A stretch of DNA of 29,675 nucleotides from Scatosoma sp964504025 (GTDB lineage Bacteria; Bacillota; Clostridia; Christensenellales; Borkfalkiaceae), in NCBI GenBank assembly GCA_964504025.1, contig CAZDCO010000012.1, positions 1-29,675 on the forward strand. The letters run 5' to 3'. The notes under the pieces were generated by a model. The model saw nothing but the letters and a program-made list of their open reading frames with translations, made no database searches and had not been told where the DNA came from. This document shows positions 16,230 through 23,518 of the stretch, in pieces. Position numbers and translations under genes: made by a program. Position 1 is the stretch's first letter; every line of letters begins with the position of its first letter.

Positions 16230-16248
16230 TCGAAAGATTATTTTTTTT
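16222..16248 (+). terminator. AT-rich hairpin with T-run between feoA and feoB
   Basis: AAAAATAATC (16222-16231) pairs perfectly with GATTATTTTT (16236-16245) around a GAAA loop, and the Ts continue to 16248. The stem is 10 base pairs but has only one G-C pair, and it includes the feoA stop codon. It may be a leaky terminator that lowers feoB relative to feoA. Confidence 0.5.
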
Positions 16249-16257
16249 GAAAGAGTG

Positions 16258-16271
16258 TTAGCAGGAACTAA
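16258..16271. promoter_or_regulatory. Putative iron-regulator operator 2 before feoB
   Basis: TTAG-CAGGAA-CTAA, with flanking G and C extending the symmetry to GTTAG-N6-CTAAC (16257-16272). Same half sites and spacing as the palindrome after the feoA promoter. No convincing promoter hexamers accompany it, so it may act as a roadblock or control a weak promoter. Confidence 0.6.
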
Positions 16272-16328
16272 CAGTAAAATCGGTGCAAAATAAAAAAATT
16301 ATAGATAGATTGTAGGAGGTAGTAACTT

Positions 16329-18329
16329 ATGAGAATTGCCTTAACGGGTAATCCCAACAGCGGTAAAACGACCATGTATAACGCGCTGACCGGACGGAAT
16401 GAGAAAGTCGGCAACTGGGCAGGCGTTACCGTAGACAAGAAAGAACACAAGATCAAACGCAACTTTTACGAGGGTACGGAGGATCTCATCGCCGTCGATT
16501 TGCCCGGCGCGTATTCCATGTCGCCGTTCACGTCGGAGGAAAGCATCACCAGCTCGTACGTAAGACACGAGCATCCCGACGTCATCATCAATATCGTAGA
16601 CGCGAGCAATTTGAGTCGTAGCTTGTTCTTCACGACGCAACTTTTAGAGTTGGGTATTCCTCTCGTCGTTGCGCTGAACAAAGTGGATATCAACAAGAAG
16701 AAAGAAACGAAGATCGACGTTGCGGCGTTGTCGGCAAAGCTCGGCTGCCCCGTCGTGGAAACGGTTTCTACGTCCGCGAAAGGCTTGAAACAAGTCGTAG
16801 CGACGGCAATTTCGCTGTGCGGAAAAGCGCAACCCGCGCCCTACGTGCAAGCGGATATCGACTTGACGGATAAACACGCCGTCGAGGAAGCGGATAGAGA
16901 ACGTTTCGCTTTCGTAAATGGTATCGTCGATTCCGTCGAAGTGCGTAAAGTGCGTACGAGCGATAAAACTTGGCAGGATAAGTTGGACGCCGTATTGACG
17001 AATAAATGGCTCGGTTTACCTATCTTCGCGGTCGTAATCGCGTTGGTATTCGCCATTTCGCAAGCTTGGCTCGGCACTTGGATCGCCGACTTGTTCGTAG
17101 GCGTTTTGGAATCTGGGCAAGAAGCGGTTGCCGAAGCGTTGGGCGAGGGCATTTGGGCTTCCATGCTCGTAGACGGCGTAATCGGCGGCGTAATCGCCGT
17201 TATAGGCTTCCTGCCTCTCGTTATGGTTATGTATTTCCTCATTGCCCTGTTGGAAGATTGCGGCTACATGGCGCGTGCTTCCGTCGTACTCGATCCGATC
17301 TTCAAGAAGGTAGGGCTTTCGGGTAAATCGATCATTCCGTTCGTTATCGGTACGGGTTGTGCGATTCCTGGCGTTATGGCTTGCCGTACCATTCGTAACG
17401 AAAGAGAACGTAGAGCGACGACGATGTTGACGCCCTTCATGCCTTGCGGCGCGAAGTTGCCCGTCATCTCCCTGTTCGCAGGCGTGTTCTTCGCCGATTC
17501 CGTTTGGGTAACGATCGCTATGTATTTCACGGGTATCGCGCTGATCTTGCTTTGCGCTATGCTCATCAACCTCATCACGGGCTATAAGAACAGAAAATCG
17601 TTCTTCATCGTCGAATTGCCCGAATATAAAGCTCCCAGCCTTTGGGGCGCTTGCAAATCTATGCTTTCCCGTGGTTGGGCGTATATCGTAAAGGCAGGTA
17701 CGATCATTCTCGTATGTAACTTCGCCGTACACGTAATGCAAACGTTCAACTGGTCGTTCCAAGTGGTAGAAAACGCAAACGAGTCGATCTTGGCTACGAT
17801 TGCAACGCCTTTCGCATACATACTCGCACCGATTATCGGTACGGTGAAATGGCAATTTGCCGCGGCTTCGGTTACCGGCTTTATCGCTAAGGAAAACGTA
17901 GTGGGTACTCTTGCCGTATGCTTCGGTATCACCAATTTGATTGACGTTGACGAACTCGTTATGTTCGAGGGCGTGGCGATGGAAATTACGCAAGTGTTCG
18001 GTGTTACGAGCGTTGCAGGTTTGGCGTATTTGATGTTCAACCTGTTCACGCCTCCTTGCTTCGCGGCAATCGGCGCAATGAACTCGGAGATGAAAAACAA
18101 GAAATGGCTGTGGGCAGGTATCGGTTTACAATTTGCCGTAGGCTATTCGCTCGGTTTCCTCGTGTTCTTCTTCGGTACGTTGTTCACGGGCGGCAGCTTC
18201 GGTGCGGCTTGGATGCCGATCGTCGGTTGGGCAGTCGTACTTGCGATTGCGGCGTTCGTAACCTGCCTCGTGCTGAAAAAGCAAAAGCACTTCAAAGATG
18301 AATATACTTTCAAAAAAATTAAGGAGTAA
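16329..18329 (+). CDS. feoB: FeoB, ferrous iron transporter
   Basis: 666 residues. The N-terminal G domain has G1 GNPNSGKT (7-14), G3 DLPG (57-60), G4 NKVD (117-120) and the STSAKG G5 loop, followed by a helical spacer domain and a membrane domain from about 230 with paired Gate motifs (around GYMARASVVLDPIFKKVGLSGKS and the later TGFIAKENVVGTL). FeoB imports Fe(II) across the inner membrane, gated by GTP. Length is normal for the short Gram-positive form. SD GGAGGT at 16315-16320 is strong. The small Cys-rich protein follows 6 bases after the stop, and feoA is upstream. Confidence 0.97.
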   Translation: MRIALTGNPNSGKTTMYNALTGRNEKVGNWAGVTVDKKEHKIKRNFYEGTEDLIAVDLPGAYSMSPFTSEESITSSYVRHEHPDVIINIVDASNLSRSLFFTTQLLELGIPLVVALNKVDINKKKETKIDVAALSAKLGCPVVETVSTSAKGLKQVVATAISLCGKAQPAPYVQADIDLTDKHAVEEADRERFAFVNGIVDSVEVRKVRTSDKTWQDKLDAVLTNKWLGLPIFAVVIALVFAISQAWLGTWIADLFVGVLESGQEAVAEALGEGIWASMLVDGVIGGVIAVIGFLPLVMVMYFLIALLEDCGYMARASVVLDPIFKKVGLSGKSIIPFVIGTGCAIPGVMACRTIRNERERRATTMLTPFMPCGAKLPVISLFAGVFFADSVWVTIAMYFTGIALILLCAMLINLITGYKNRKSFFIVELPEYKAPSLWGACKSMLSRGWAYIVKAGTIILVCNFAVHVMQTFNWSFQVVENANESILATIATPFAYILAPIIGTVKWQFAAASVTGFIAKENVVGTLAVCFGITNLIDVDELVMFEGVAMEITQVFGVTSVAGLAYLMFNLFTPPCFAAIGAMNSEMKNKKWLWAGIGLQFAVGYSLGFLVFFFGTLFTGGSFGAAWMPIVGWAVVLAIAAFVTCLVLKKQKHFKDEYTFKKIKE

Positions 18330-18335
18330 AACGAT

Positions 18336-18530
18336 ATGGGCGCAGGCGAAATTATTGCTATCGTAATGATAGCCGCTATCATCGGCGGTGCGGTATGGTA
18401 TATCGTAAAAGCAAAAAAGAGCGGTAGAAAATGTATCGGCTGTCCGGATAGTTGTTCCTGCAGTGCGAAAAACGCCAAAGATCAAAACGCGAAATGCAAC
18501 GGCGAATGTTCGTGCTGTCATAAAGACTAA
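18336..18530 (+). CDS. FeoB-associated Cys-rich membrane protein
   Basis: 64 residues. One N-terminal transmembrane helix (about 5-25) is followed by a basic stretch and a tail with eight cysteines: Cys33, 36, 40, 42, 54, 58, 60 and 61, including CIGC and CSC groups. This is the architecture of the FeoB_associated family (Pfam PF12669), found directly after feoB in many Bacillota; a role in metal delivery or handling is assumed, by analogy with FeoC, but is not established. It begins 6 bases after feoB, whose end carries its SD (AAGGAG at 18321-18326). Confidence 0.92.
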   Translation: MGAGEIIAIVMIAAIIGGAVWYIVKAKKSGRKCIGCPDSCSCSAKNAKDQNAKCNGECSCCHKD

Positions 18531-18569
18531 TATAGATCACCACACAAAACACCAACTATATAGTATAGA

Positions 18570-18594
18570 GGGCGCGGCAAGTCCGCGTCCTTTA
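18570..18594 (+). terminator. Terminator of the feo operon
   Basis: GGGCGCGG (18570-18577), loop CAAGT, CCGCGTCC (18583-18590) with one G-T pair, then TTTAT. A stable GC-rich stem with a short T-tract. Confidence 0.65.
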
Positions 18595-18639
18595 TCCTAC
18601 GTAATCGCCGCGAAAAACGAAAAAAATCGGGCGATTTGC

Positions 18640-18668
18640 TTTACAAATTAAAAAAAATATGGTATAGT
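18640..18668 (+). promoter_or_regulatory. Promoter of the DtxR-family gene
   Basis: TTTACA (18640-18645), 17-base spacer, TATAGT (18663-18668), 30 bases before ATG 18698. No TTAG-N6-CTAA palindrome lies here, so the regulator is probably not autoregulated through that motif. Confidence 0.78.
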
Positions 18669-18697
18669 AATTAAAAACGCGCGAGGGGGACTTTGTT

Positions 18698-19063
18698 ATG
18701 AAATATCGCGAATCGGAAGAAATGTATTTGGAAACCATTTTGCTGTTGAAAAAACGGAAATCGTGCGTACATTCGATAGATATCGCGAACGAATTGGACT
18801 ATTCCCGTCCCAGCGTGTCGCGCGCGGTCGGGCTGTTGCAAAAGAACGGCTATATCACGATGGCGCAAACGGGCGAGATCGAGTTGACGCAGCAGGGCTA
18901 CCAACGGGCGACGGAAGTGTACGAACGCCACCGCGTCATCACGCAAGTGCTTGTAAAGTTGGGCGCGGACGAGGGCTTGGCGGAAGATAACGCCTGTCGT
19001 ATCGAGCATGTCATCTCCGACGAACTCATGGACGTCTTAAAAGCGTTCGCCGAACAAAAATAA
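18698..19063 (+). CDS. DtxR/IdeR-type metal-dependent repressor (short, two-domain)
   Basis: 121 residues: an N-terminal winged helix (HSIDIANELDYSRPSVSRAVGLLQKNGYI) and a helical dimerisation domain; the C-terminal SH3-like domain of DtxR is absent, as in MntR. By alignment in my head the metal ligands are of DtxR type: Met9 (DtxR Met10; Asp8 in MntR), Cys100 (Cys102; Glu99 in MntR), Glu103 and His104 (Glu105, His106), and His78 (His79). The ancillary Glu83 and His98 of DtxR appear to be Thr82 and Glu96. This predicts Fe(II) rather than Mn(II) sensing. It lies just after feoA-feoB and likely represses them through the TTAG-N6-CTAA sites. A GAGGGGG SD precedes the ATG. Confidence 0.9.
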   Translation: MKYRESEEMYLETILLLKKRKSCVHSIDIANELDYSRPSVSRAVGLLQKNGYITMAQTGEIELTQQGYQRATEVYERHRVITQVLVKLGADEGLAEDNACRIEHVISDELMDVLKAFAEQK

Positions 19064-19076
19064 GCATATCAAGAAG

Positions 19077-19106
19077 AAAAGAGTTGACGCGTTTCGACTC
19101 TTTTTT
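19077..19106 (+). terminator. Terminator after the DtxR-family gene
   Basis: AAAAGAGTTGA (19077-19087) pairs with TCGACTCTTTT (19094-19104) around CGCGTT, with one G-T pair, then more Ts. It leaves only 27 bases before sbcD. Confidence 0.8.
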
Positions 19107-19133
19107 GTCCGTTTACGGAAAGGGAAATTCGAT

Positions 19134-20270
19134 ATGAAACTCATGCATATATCCGATTTACATTTGGGAAAGCGGCTGTACGAAACTTCGCTGATCGACG
19201 ATCAGGCGGAGGCGTTGCGGCAAATTCTTGCCGCCGTGGACGACGTCAAGCCGACGGCGGTGCTCGTTGCAGGGGACGTGTACGATAAGAGTGTACCCAC
19301 CGCCGAAGCGGTGCAGCTTTTCGACTTTTTCTTGGTCGAGCTTGCCAAACGCAAAGTGCAGGCGTTTATTATCAGCGGCAACCACGATTCTCCCGAGCGG
19401 ATCGCGTTCGGATCGAGAATTATGGACGACGGCGGTATTCACTTGTCTCCCGTCTACGACGGCAACGTGAAACCAATCGTCTTGCACGACGAAGAGGGGA
19501 CGGTGAACGTATACATGCTGCCCTTCGTCAAGCCTATGCACGTTCGCCGTTTTTTCGAGGACGAGGAAATCGTCTCGTATACCGACGCCGTACGCACGGC
19601 AATCGCGCACATGCCGATTGACGAAAGGGAACGCAACGTGCTCGTTACCCACCAATTCGTTACGGGCGGTGAACGTTCGGAATCGGAGGAAACCGTCGGC
19701 GGCACGGATAACGTGGACGCGGCGGTATTCGCGCCGTTCGACTACGTCGCGCTCGGACATTTGCATAAACCGCAATTTTGCCTGAACGGTAGCATACGCT
19801 ATTCGGGCACGCCGCTGAAATACTCCTTTTCGGAAGCGAACGACGAGAAATCGATCACGGTGGTAGAGTTGGGCAAAAAGGGCGAAGCCGTCAAGGTGGA
19901 CACGATCGAGTTGCACTCCGTGCGCGATATGCGGCGGTTGCGCGGTTCGTTCGAGGAATTGTTGCGCGCCGCGGACAATACGACGAGCGGCAGGGAAGAC
20001 TATTTGCAAATCACGCTGACGGACGAGGACGACGTTCCCAACGCGATGGCGCGGTTGCAAACGGTGTATAAGAATGCGTTGGAGTTGCGCTACGATAACG
20101 CACGCACGCGCGCGTCTTGCGATATGAGCGAGTGGACTGCGGACGAGCATAAGACGGCGTTCGAGTTGTTTAGCGAGTTTTTCAAGGCGCAAAATAACGC
20201 GGAAATGACCGATCGGCAACGCGCGTATATGGAACGACTGATCGCCGCCGTCGAGGAGGAGAACGAATGA
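19134..20270 (+). CDS. sbcD: Exonuclease SbcD (Mre11-type nuclease subunit)
   Basis: 378 residues. The metallophosphoesterase motifs appear in order: ISDLHLG (Asp8, His10), AGDVYD (Asp48), SGNHDS (Asn83, His84), VTHQF and GHLHKPQ. The C-terminal capping and SbcC-binding regions follow. SbcD with SbcC forms an ATP-dependent nuclease that opens DNA hairpins and processes blocked double-strand ends. The stop overlaps the sbcC start by 4 bases (ATGA), giving coupled synthesis. A terminator sits 27 bases upstream and no promoter is visible between, so expression may depend on readthrough or on a promoter I cannot recognise. AGGGAA at 19121-19126 is the likely SD. Confidence 0.96.
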   Translation: MKLMHISDLHLGKRLYETSLIDDQAEALRQILAAVDDVKPTAVLVAGDVYDKSVPTAEAVQLFDFFLVELAKRKVQAFIISGNHDSPERIAFGSRIMDDGGIHLSPVYDGNVKPIVLHDEEGTVNVYMLPFVKPMHVRRFFEDEEIVSYTDAVRTAIAHMPIDERERNVLVTHQFVTGGERSESEETVGGTDNVDAAVFAPFDYVALGHLHKPQFCLNGSIRYSGTPLKYSFSEANDEKSITVVELGKKGEAVKVDTIELHSVRDMRRLRGSFEELLRAADNTTSGREDYLQITLTDEDDVPNAMARLQTVYKNALELRYDNARTRASCDMSEWTADEHKTAFELFSEFFKAQNNAEMTDRQRAYMERLIAAVEEENE

Positions 20271-23041
20271 GACCTACGAAGTTGATTCTTTCGGCGTTCG
20301 GACCGTACGCTCGTAGAGAAGAGTTGGATTTAGATCGTTTGGGTACGAACGGATTGTATTTGATTACGGGCACGACGGGCGCGGGAAAAACGTCGATTTT
20401 CGACGCGATTGCCTACGCACTCTACGATAGACCGAGCGGCGATATTCGCGACGATTCCATGTTGCGATCGAAATACGCCGAAGAGGGCACGGAAACGTTC
20501 GTCGAGTTGACGTTCGTTTGCAAGGAACAAACGTATACCGTGCGCCGCAATCCCGAATATACGCGGCTGAAATTGCACGGCGAGGGCAGGACGAAACAGG
20601 CGGCGAGAGCCGTGCTGCAACTCCCCGACGGACGCATTATCGATAAGAGCAAACGCGAGGTTACGAAGGCGATCGAGGAAATTATCGGGGTAGACCGCGA
20701 GCAATTTTTACAAATCGCGATGATCGCGCAGGGCGACTTTCGCAAAGTGCTGTTGGCGGATACCGACGAGCGGAAAAAGATATTCCGTCGCATTTTCAAA
20801 ACGTATAAATTCGAGAATATCCAAAATCGCTTAAAGGAAGAAACGAACAAATTGTTCGGGCGGTGTAAGGACGCGCGCGAAAAGCTAAGTACCCATTGCA
20901 GCGGCATATTATGCGCGGAGGACAGTCTTTGGTACGCCGAGGCGGAAAGCGCGAAACAGGGCGAAAAAACGACGGCGGAAACGACGACGCTTTTGGCTCG
21001 TTTGATCGAGGCGGACGAACGGGAGAATACACGCTTGCAAGAAACGCTCGCCAAGACGGACGAAAAACTGTCTAAGGTGAACGCGGCGATCGGGAAGGGG
21101 GAAGAATACGCGGCGAACGTCGCGGCGTACGATCAAAAGACGTCGAGCCTGCCCACCTTCGTGCGCGTGTACGACGACGCGAACGCCGCACTCGCGGCGC
21201 AAACGGCGTTGCAACCCGAACGCGATAAAATCGATTGTGAGATCGTGCTTATGGAAAAGAATTCGGCGGAGTACGACAAGTTGGACGAATTGCAACGGAG
21301 TATACGGGCGTTGACGAACGCGATTGCGTCGAACGAACGGTTGCACGCCGAACGGGCGGCGGCGTTTACGCAAAAAGAAAACGCGATCAAAACGCTGAAA
21401 GACCAACGAAAGAGTTTGGAAAACGCTTCCCTGCAAGCGGAAAAGTTGGAAACGGAAAAGAAACGTTTGGAAACGTATAGAACGCAGTTGGAGCGTTTGG
21501 GCAAGGATATGCGCGCTTTGGAAGATTGCCGCGCTACCTTGCAAAAAGAGCGCGCGGCGTATTTGGCGTTGTCCGAAAAGGCAAGTCTTGCCGAAGAGAA
21601 GTACCTCCTGCAAAACAAACGCTTTTTAGACGGACAGGCAGGCGTGCTTGCGGCAGGCTTGCAAGAGGGCGCACCCTGCCCCGTTTGCGGCTCGCTTTCT
21701 CACCCTGCCAAGGCGCGTTGCGCCGAGCACGTTCCGACCGAAGCGGAGTGGAAACAGTCGAAAAAGGAGGCGGACGAAGCAAACGAACGGGCGCGCGCGA
21801 AAAGCGCGGAGTGCGCCGAGTTGAACGGCAAGGTAACGACGGCAGAATCGTCCGTCCGTCAACAAACGGAAGAATTGCAAGAGGGCGAGGAAGAGATCAC
21901 GTTGCCTACGTTGCGTGAAAAATTCGCCAAAGTCAACGCCGCGGTAACGGCGACGGAAAAGGGCTTGCGCGCCGAACGGGAACGGGTGCGCGAGGGCGAG
22001 CGGATCGCAAAGTTGATTCCCAGCGAAGAAGTCGAGTTGGAAAAGTTGCGCGAGGCAGTGCGCGAGATAGAAAAAGAAATCGCCAAGGACGACGCGACGA
22101 AAGCGGCGCAAACGACGCAAGCGCAATCGCTGTTGCGCGGCTTGCCCTACCCGACGAAAGCGGAAGCGGACGAAGCGTTGGCGGCGTTGCGTGAAAAGAA
22201 AACGACGATGAAACGCGCTTGGGAACGCGCGCAAACGAACTTTGACGAGCGGAAGAGCGCGCTCACGAAATTACAGGGCGAGATTTCCACGCTGGAAACG
22301 GTCGTGAAAAACGTTTGCAAGATCGACTTGCAGGCGGAATACGCCGCTCGCGACGGGCTGATTGCGCAAAAGCAAGCGGATACCGAGGCGAAAGAGGGCG
22401 TCGTCGCACGCTTGCGCGCCAATAGGACTTGCTTGGAGAACGTGGAAAAAACGTCGTCGGAAGCGAATTCGATCGAGGAAGAATACAAGTGGATGAACAC
22501 CCTTTCGGATACGGCGAACGGCGCGTTGCGCGAAAAGGATAAACTCTCCTTTGAAACGTACGTGCAAACGGGCTATTTCGACCGCATTTTGCGCCGCGCA
22601 AGTATTCGGTTGCAAAAGATGACGAACGGGCAGTACGACCTGATCCGCCGCGTCGATACGCTCAACCGACGGGCGCAAGTGGGCTTGGATATAGACGTCC
22701 TCGATCATCATAACTCCACCACCCGTCCCGTCAATACCCTTTCGGGCGGACAGCAATTTTTGGCTTCTCTCGCGTTGGCGTTAGGGCTTTCGGACGAAAT
22801 TCAATCGTCGGCAGGCGGCGTGCGCTTGGATACCATGTTCGTGGACGAGGGCTTCGGTTCGTTGGACGGCGAAACGCTACGTTTGGCAATTGCCGCCTTG
22901 CAAGAATTGACGGAGGGCAATCGGTTGGTGGGCATTATCTCCCACGTGGAAGAATTAAAGACGAAAATCGATAAGCAAATCGTCGTCGAAAGGGCAACGG
23001 AGATCGGACGGGGTAGCCATTGTCGCGTCGTCGTCGATTGA
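20267..23041 (+). CDS. sbcC: Exonuclease SbcC (Rad50-type SMC-like ATPase)
   Basis: 924 residues. The N-terminal ATPase half has Walker A GTTGAGKT (35-42) and a Q-loop region AQGDFRKVLLAD. Two long coiled coils rich in Glu, Lys and Ala flank the zinc hook CPVC (471-474) near the middle. The C-terminal half has the ABC signature LSGGQQFLASLALALGLSD and Walker B with FVDEGFGSLD. This is the Rad50-like partner of SbcD. The total length is a little shorter than E. coli SbcC, the difference being in the coiled coil. ATGA overlap with sbcD. No clear terminator follows in the 123-base gap to veg. Confidence 0.96.
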   Translation: MRPTKLILSAFGPYARREELDLDRLGTNGLYLITGTTGAGKTSIFDAIAYALYDRPSGDIRDDSMLRSKYAEEGTETFVELTFVCKEQTYTVRRNPEYTRLKLHGEGRTKQAARAVLQLPDGRIIDKSKREVTKAIEEIIGVDREQFLQIAMIAQGDFRKVLLADTDERKKIFRRIFKTYKFENIQNRLKEETNKLFGRCKDAREKLSTHCSGILCAEDSLWYAEAESAKQGEKTTAETTTLLARLIEADERENTRLQETLAKTDEKLSKVNAAIGKGEEYAANVAAYDQKTSSLPTFVRVYDDANAALAAQTALQPERDKIDCEIVLMEKNSAEYDKLDELQRSIRALTNAIASNERLHAERAAAFTQKENAIKTLKDQRKSLENASLQAEKLETEKKRLETYRTQLERLGKDMRALEDCRATLQKERAAYLALSEKASLAEEKYLLQNKRFLDGQAGVLAAGLQEGAPCPVCGSLSHPAKARCAEHVPTEAEWKQSKKEADEANERARAKSAECAELNGKVTTAESSVRQQTEELQEGEEEITLPTLREKFAKVNAAVTATEKGLRAERERVREGERIAKLIPSEEVELEKLREAVREIEKEIAKDDATKAAQTTQAQSLLRGLPYPTKAEADEALAALREKKTTMKRAWERAQTNFDERKSALTKLQGEISTLETVVKNVCKIDLQAEYAARDGLIAQKQADTEAKEGVVARLRANRTCLENVEKTSSEANSIEEEYKWMNTLSDTANGALREKDKLSFETYVQTGYFDRILRRASIRLQKMTNGQYDLIRRVDTLNRRAQVGLDIDVLDHHNSTTRPVNTLSGGQQFLASLALALGLSDEIQSSAGGVRLDTMFVDEGFGSLDGETLRLAIAALQELTEGNRLVGIISHVEELKTKIDKQIVVERATEIGRGSHCRVVVD

Positions 23042-23123
23042 CGCGCAAACGCCCGTTTTGTAAAAAATTCGTAGAAAATTTCTCGTAAGTCGCGTTTTTT
23101 CGTTAGAAAAAATTTTTGAAAAG

Positions 23124-23132
23124 TGCTAAAAT
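23124..23132 (+). promoter_or_regulatory. Probable extended -10 promoter of veg
   Basis: TGCTAAAAT: a TGn extension and -10 TAAAAT (23127-23132). The -35 is poor (TTAGAA near 23103). About 33 bases before ATG 23165. Confidence 0.55.
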
Positions 23133-23164
23133 ATAGGTACGAAATCAAGACGAACGGGTAGAAT

Positions 23165-23419
23165 ATGCAACAGACGAATTACATTAAAACGAGTACGATC
23201 GCCGATCTGAAAAAGAAGATCGCCGCGCTGTACGAACGAAAACAGCCCATTACTGTCTACGTCAAGAAAACGCGTAGCAAAGGCGAGGAACACGACGTTA
23301 CGATCGAGGGAATACACGCCAAATTTTTCACCGTCAAAAACGAAGAAATGCGCCTGTCCTTTACGATCCAGTACGTCGACGTCATCACGGGCGACGTAAC
23401 GATCCGCGAAAAAGAATAA
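23165..23419 (+). CDS. veg: Veg-family protein
   Basis: 84 residues. The layout matches Veg of Bacillus subtilis (Pfam PF06257): an N-terminal helix (TIADLKKKIAALYERK), a strand with KKTRSKGEEHDVTIEGIHAKFFTV and a closing region with SFTIQYVDVITGDVTI, equivalent to the SYSYADILT segment of Veg. In Bacillus it is strongly transcribed and promotes biofilm matrix expression by antagonising SinR; whether that applies here is not known, and homologues occur in species without SinR. It is a stand-alone gene with its own probable promoter and a terminator after it. Similarity was judged by eye and is moderate. Confidence 0.78.
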   Translation: MQQTNYIKTSTIADLKKKIAALYERKQPITVYVKKTRSKGEEHDVTIEGIHAKFFTVKNEEMRLSFTIQYVDVITGDVTIREKE

Positions 23420-23456
23420 CGAAAAACGGAATATCATATTGCGTAGTGCGTAGCTG

Positions 23457-23496
23457 AAAAGCGTAAGTCCAACTAAACTTGGAACTTGCGCTTTTT
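23457..23496 (+). terminator. Terminator between veg and the MATE gene
   Basis: AAAAGCGTAAGT-CCAA (23457-23472) pairs with TTGG-AACTTGCGCTTTT (ending 23495) with one bulge and one G-T pair, followed by T and CGTTTT. Its 3' arm ACTTGCGCTTTT closely resembles that of the hairpin at 15448-15484. Confidence 0.8.
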
Positions 23497-23518
23497 CGTT
23501 TTATATAGGAGAAAAAAT

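Noticed and set aside
19158..20219. A 353-codon minus-strand frame opposite sbcD
   Set aside because: Shadow of sbcD: same region, Arg/Val/His-rich composition, no SD or domain, while sbcD has all its catalytic motifs.
23042..23110. Possible terminator after sbcC
   Set aside because: Short ACGCG/CGCGT arms are about 50 bases apart and the AT palindromes nearby have no GC stem; no credible hairpin with T-run.
23479..23507. A TTGGAA-17-TATATA promoter-like pair before the MATE gene
   Set aside because: It is inside the terminator hairpin and would start transcription after the SD, so the transcript could not be translated normally.
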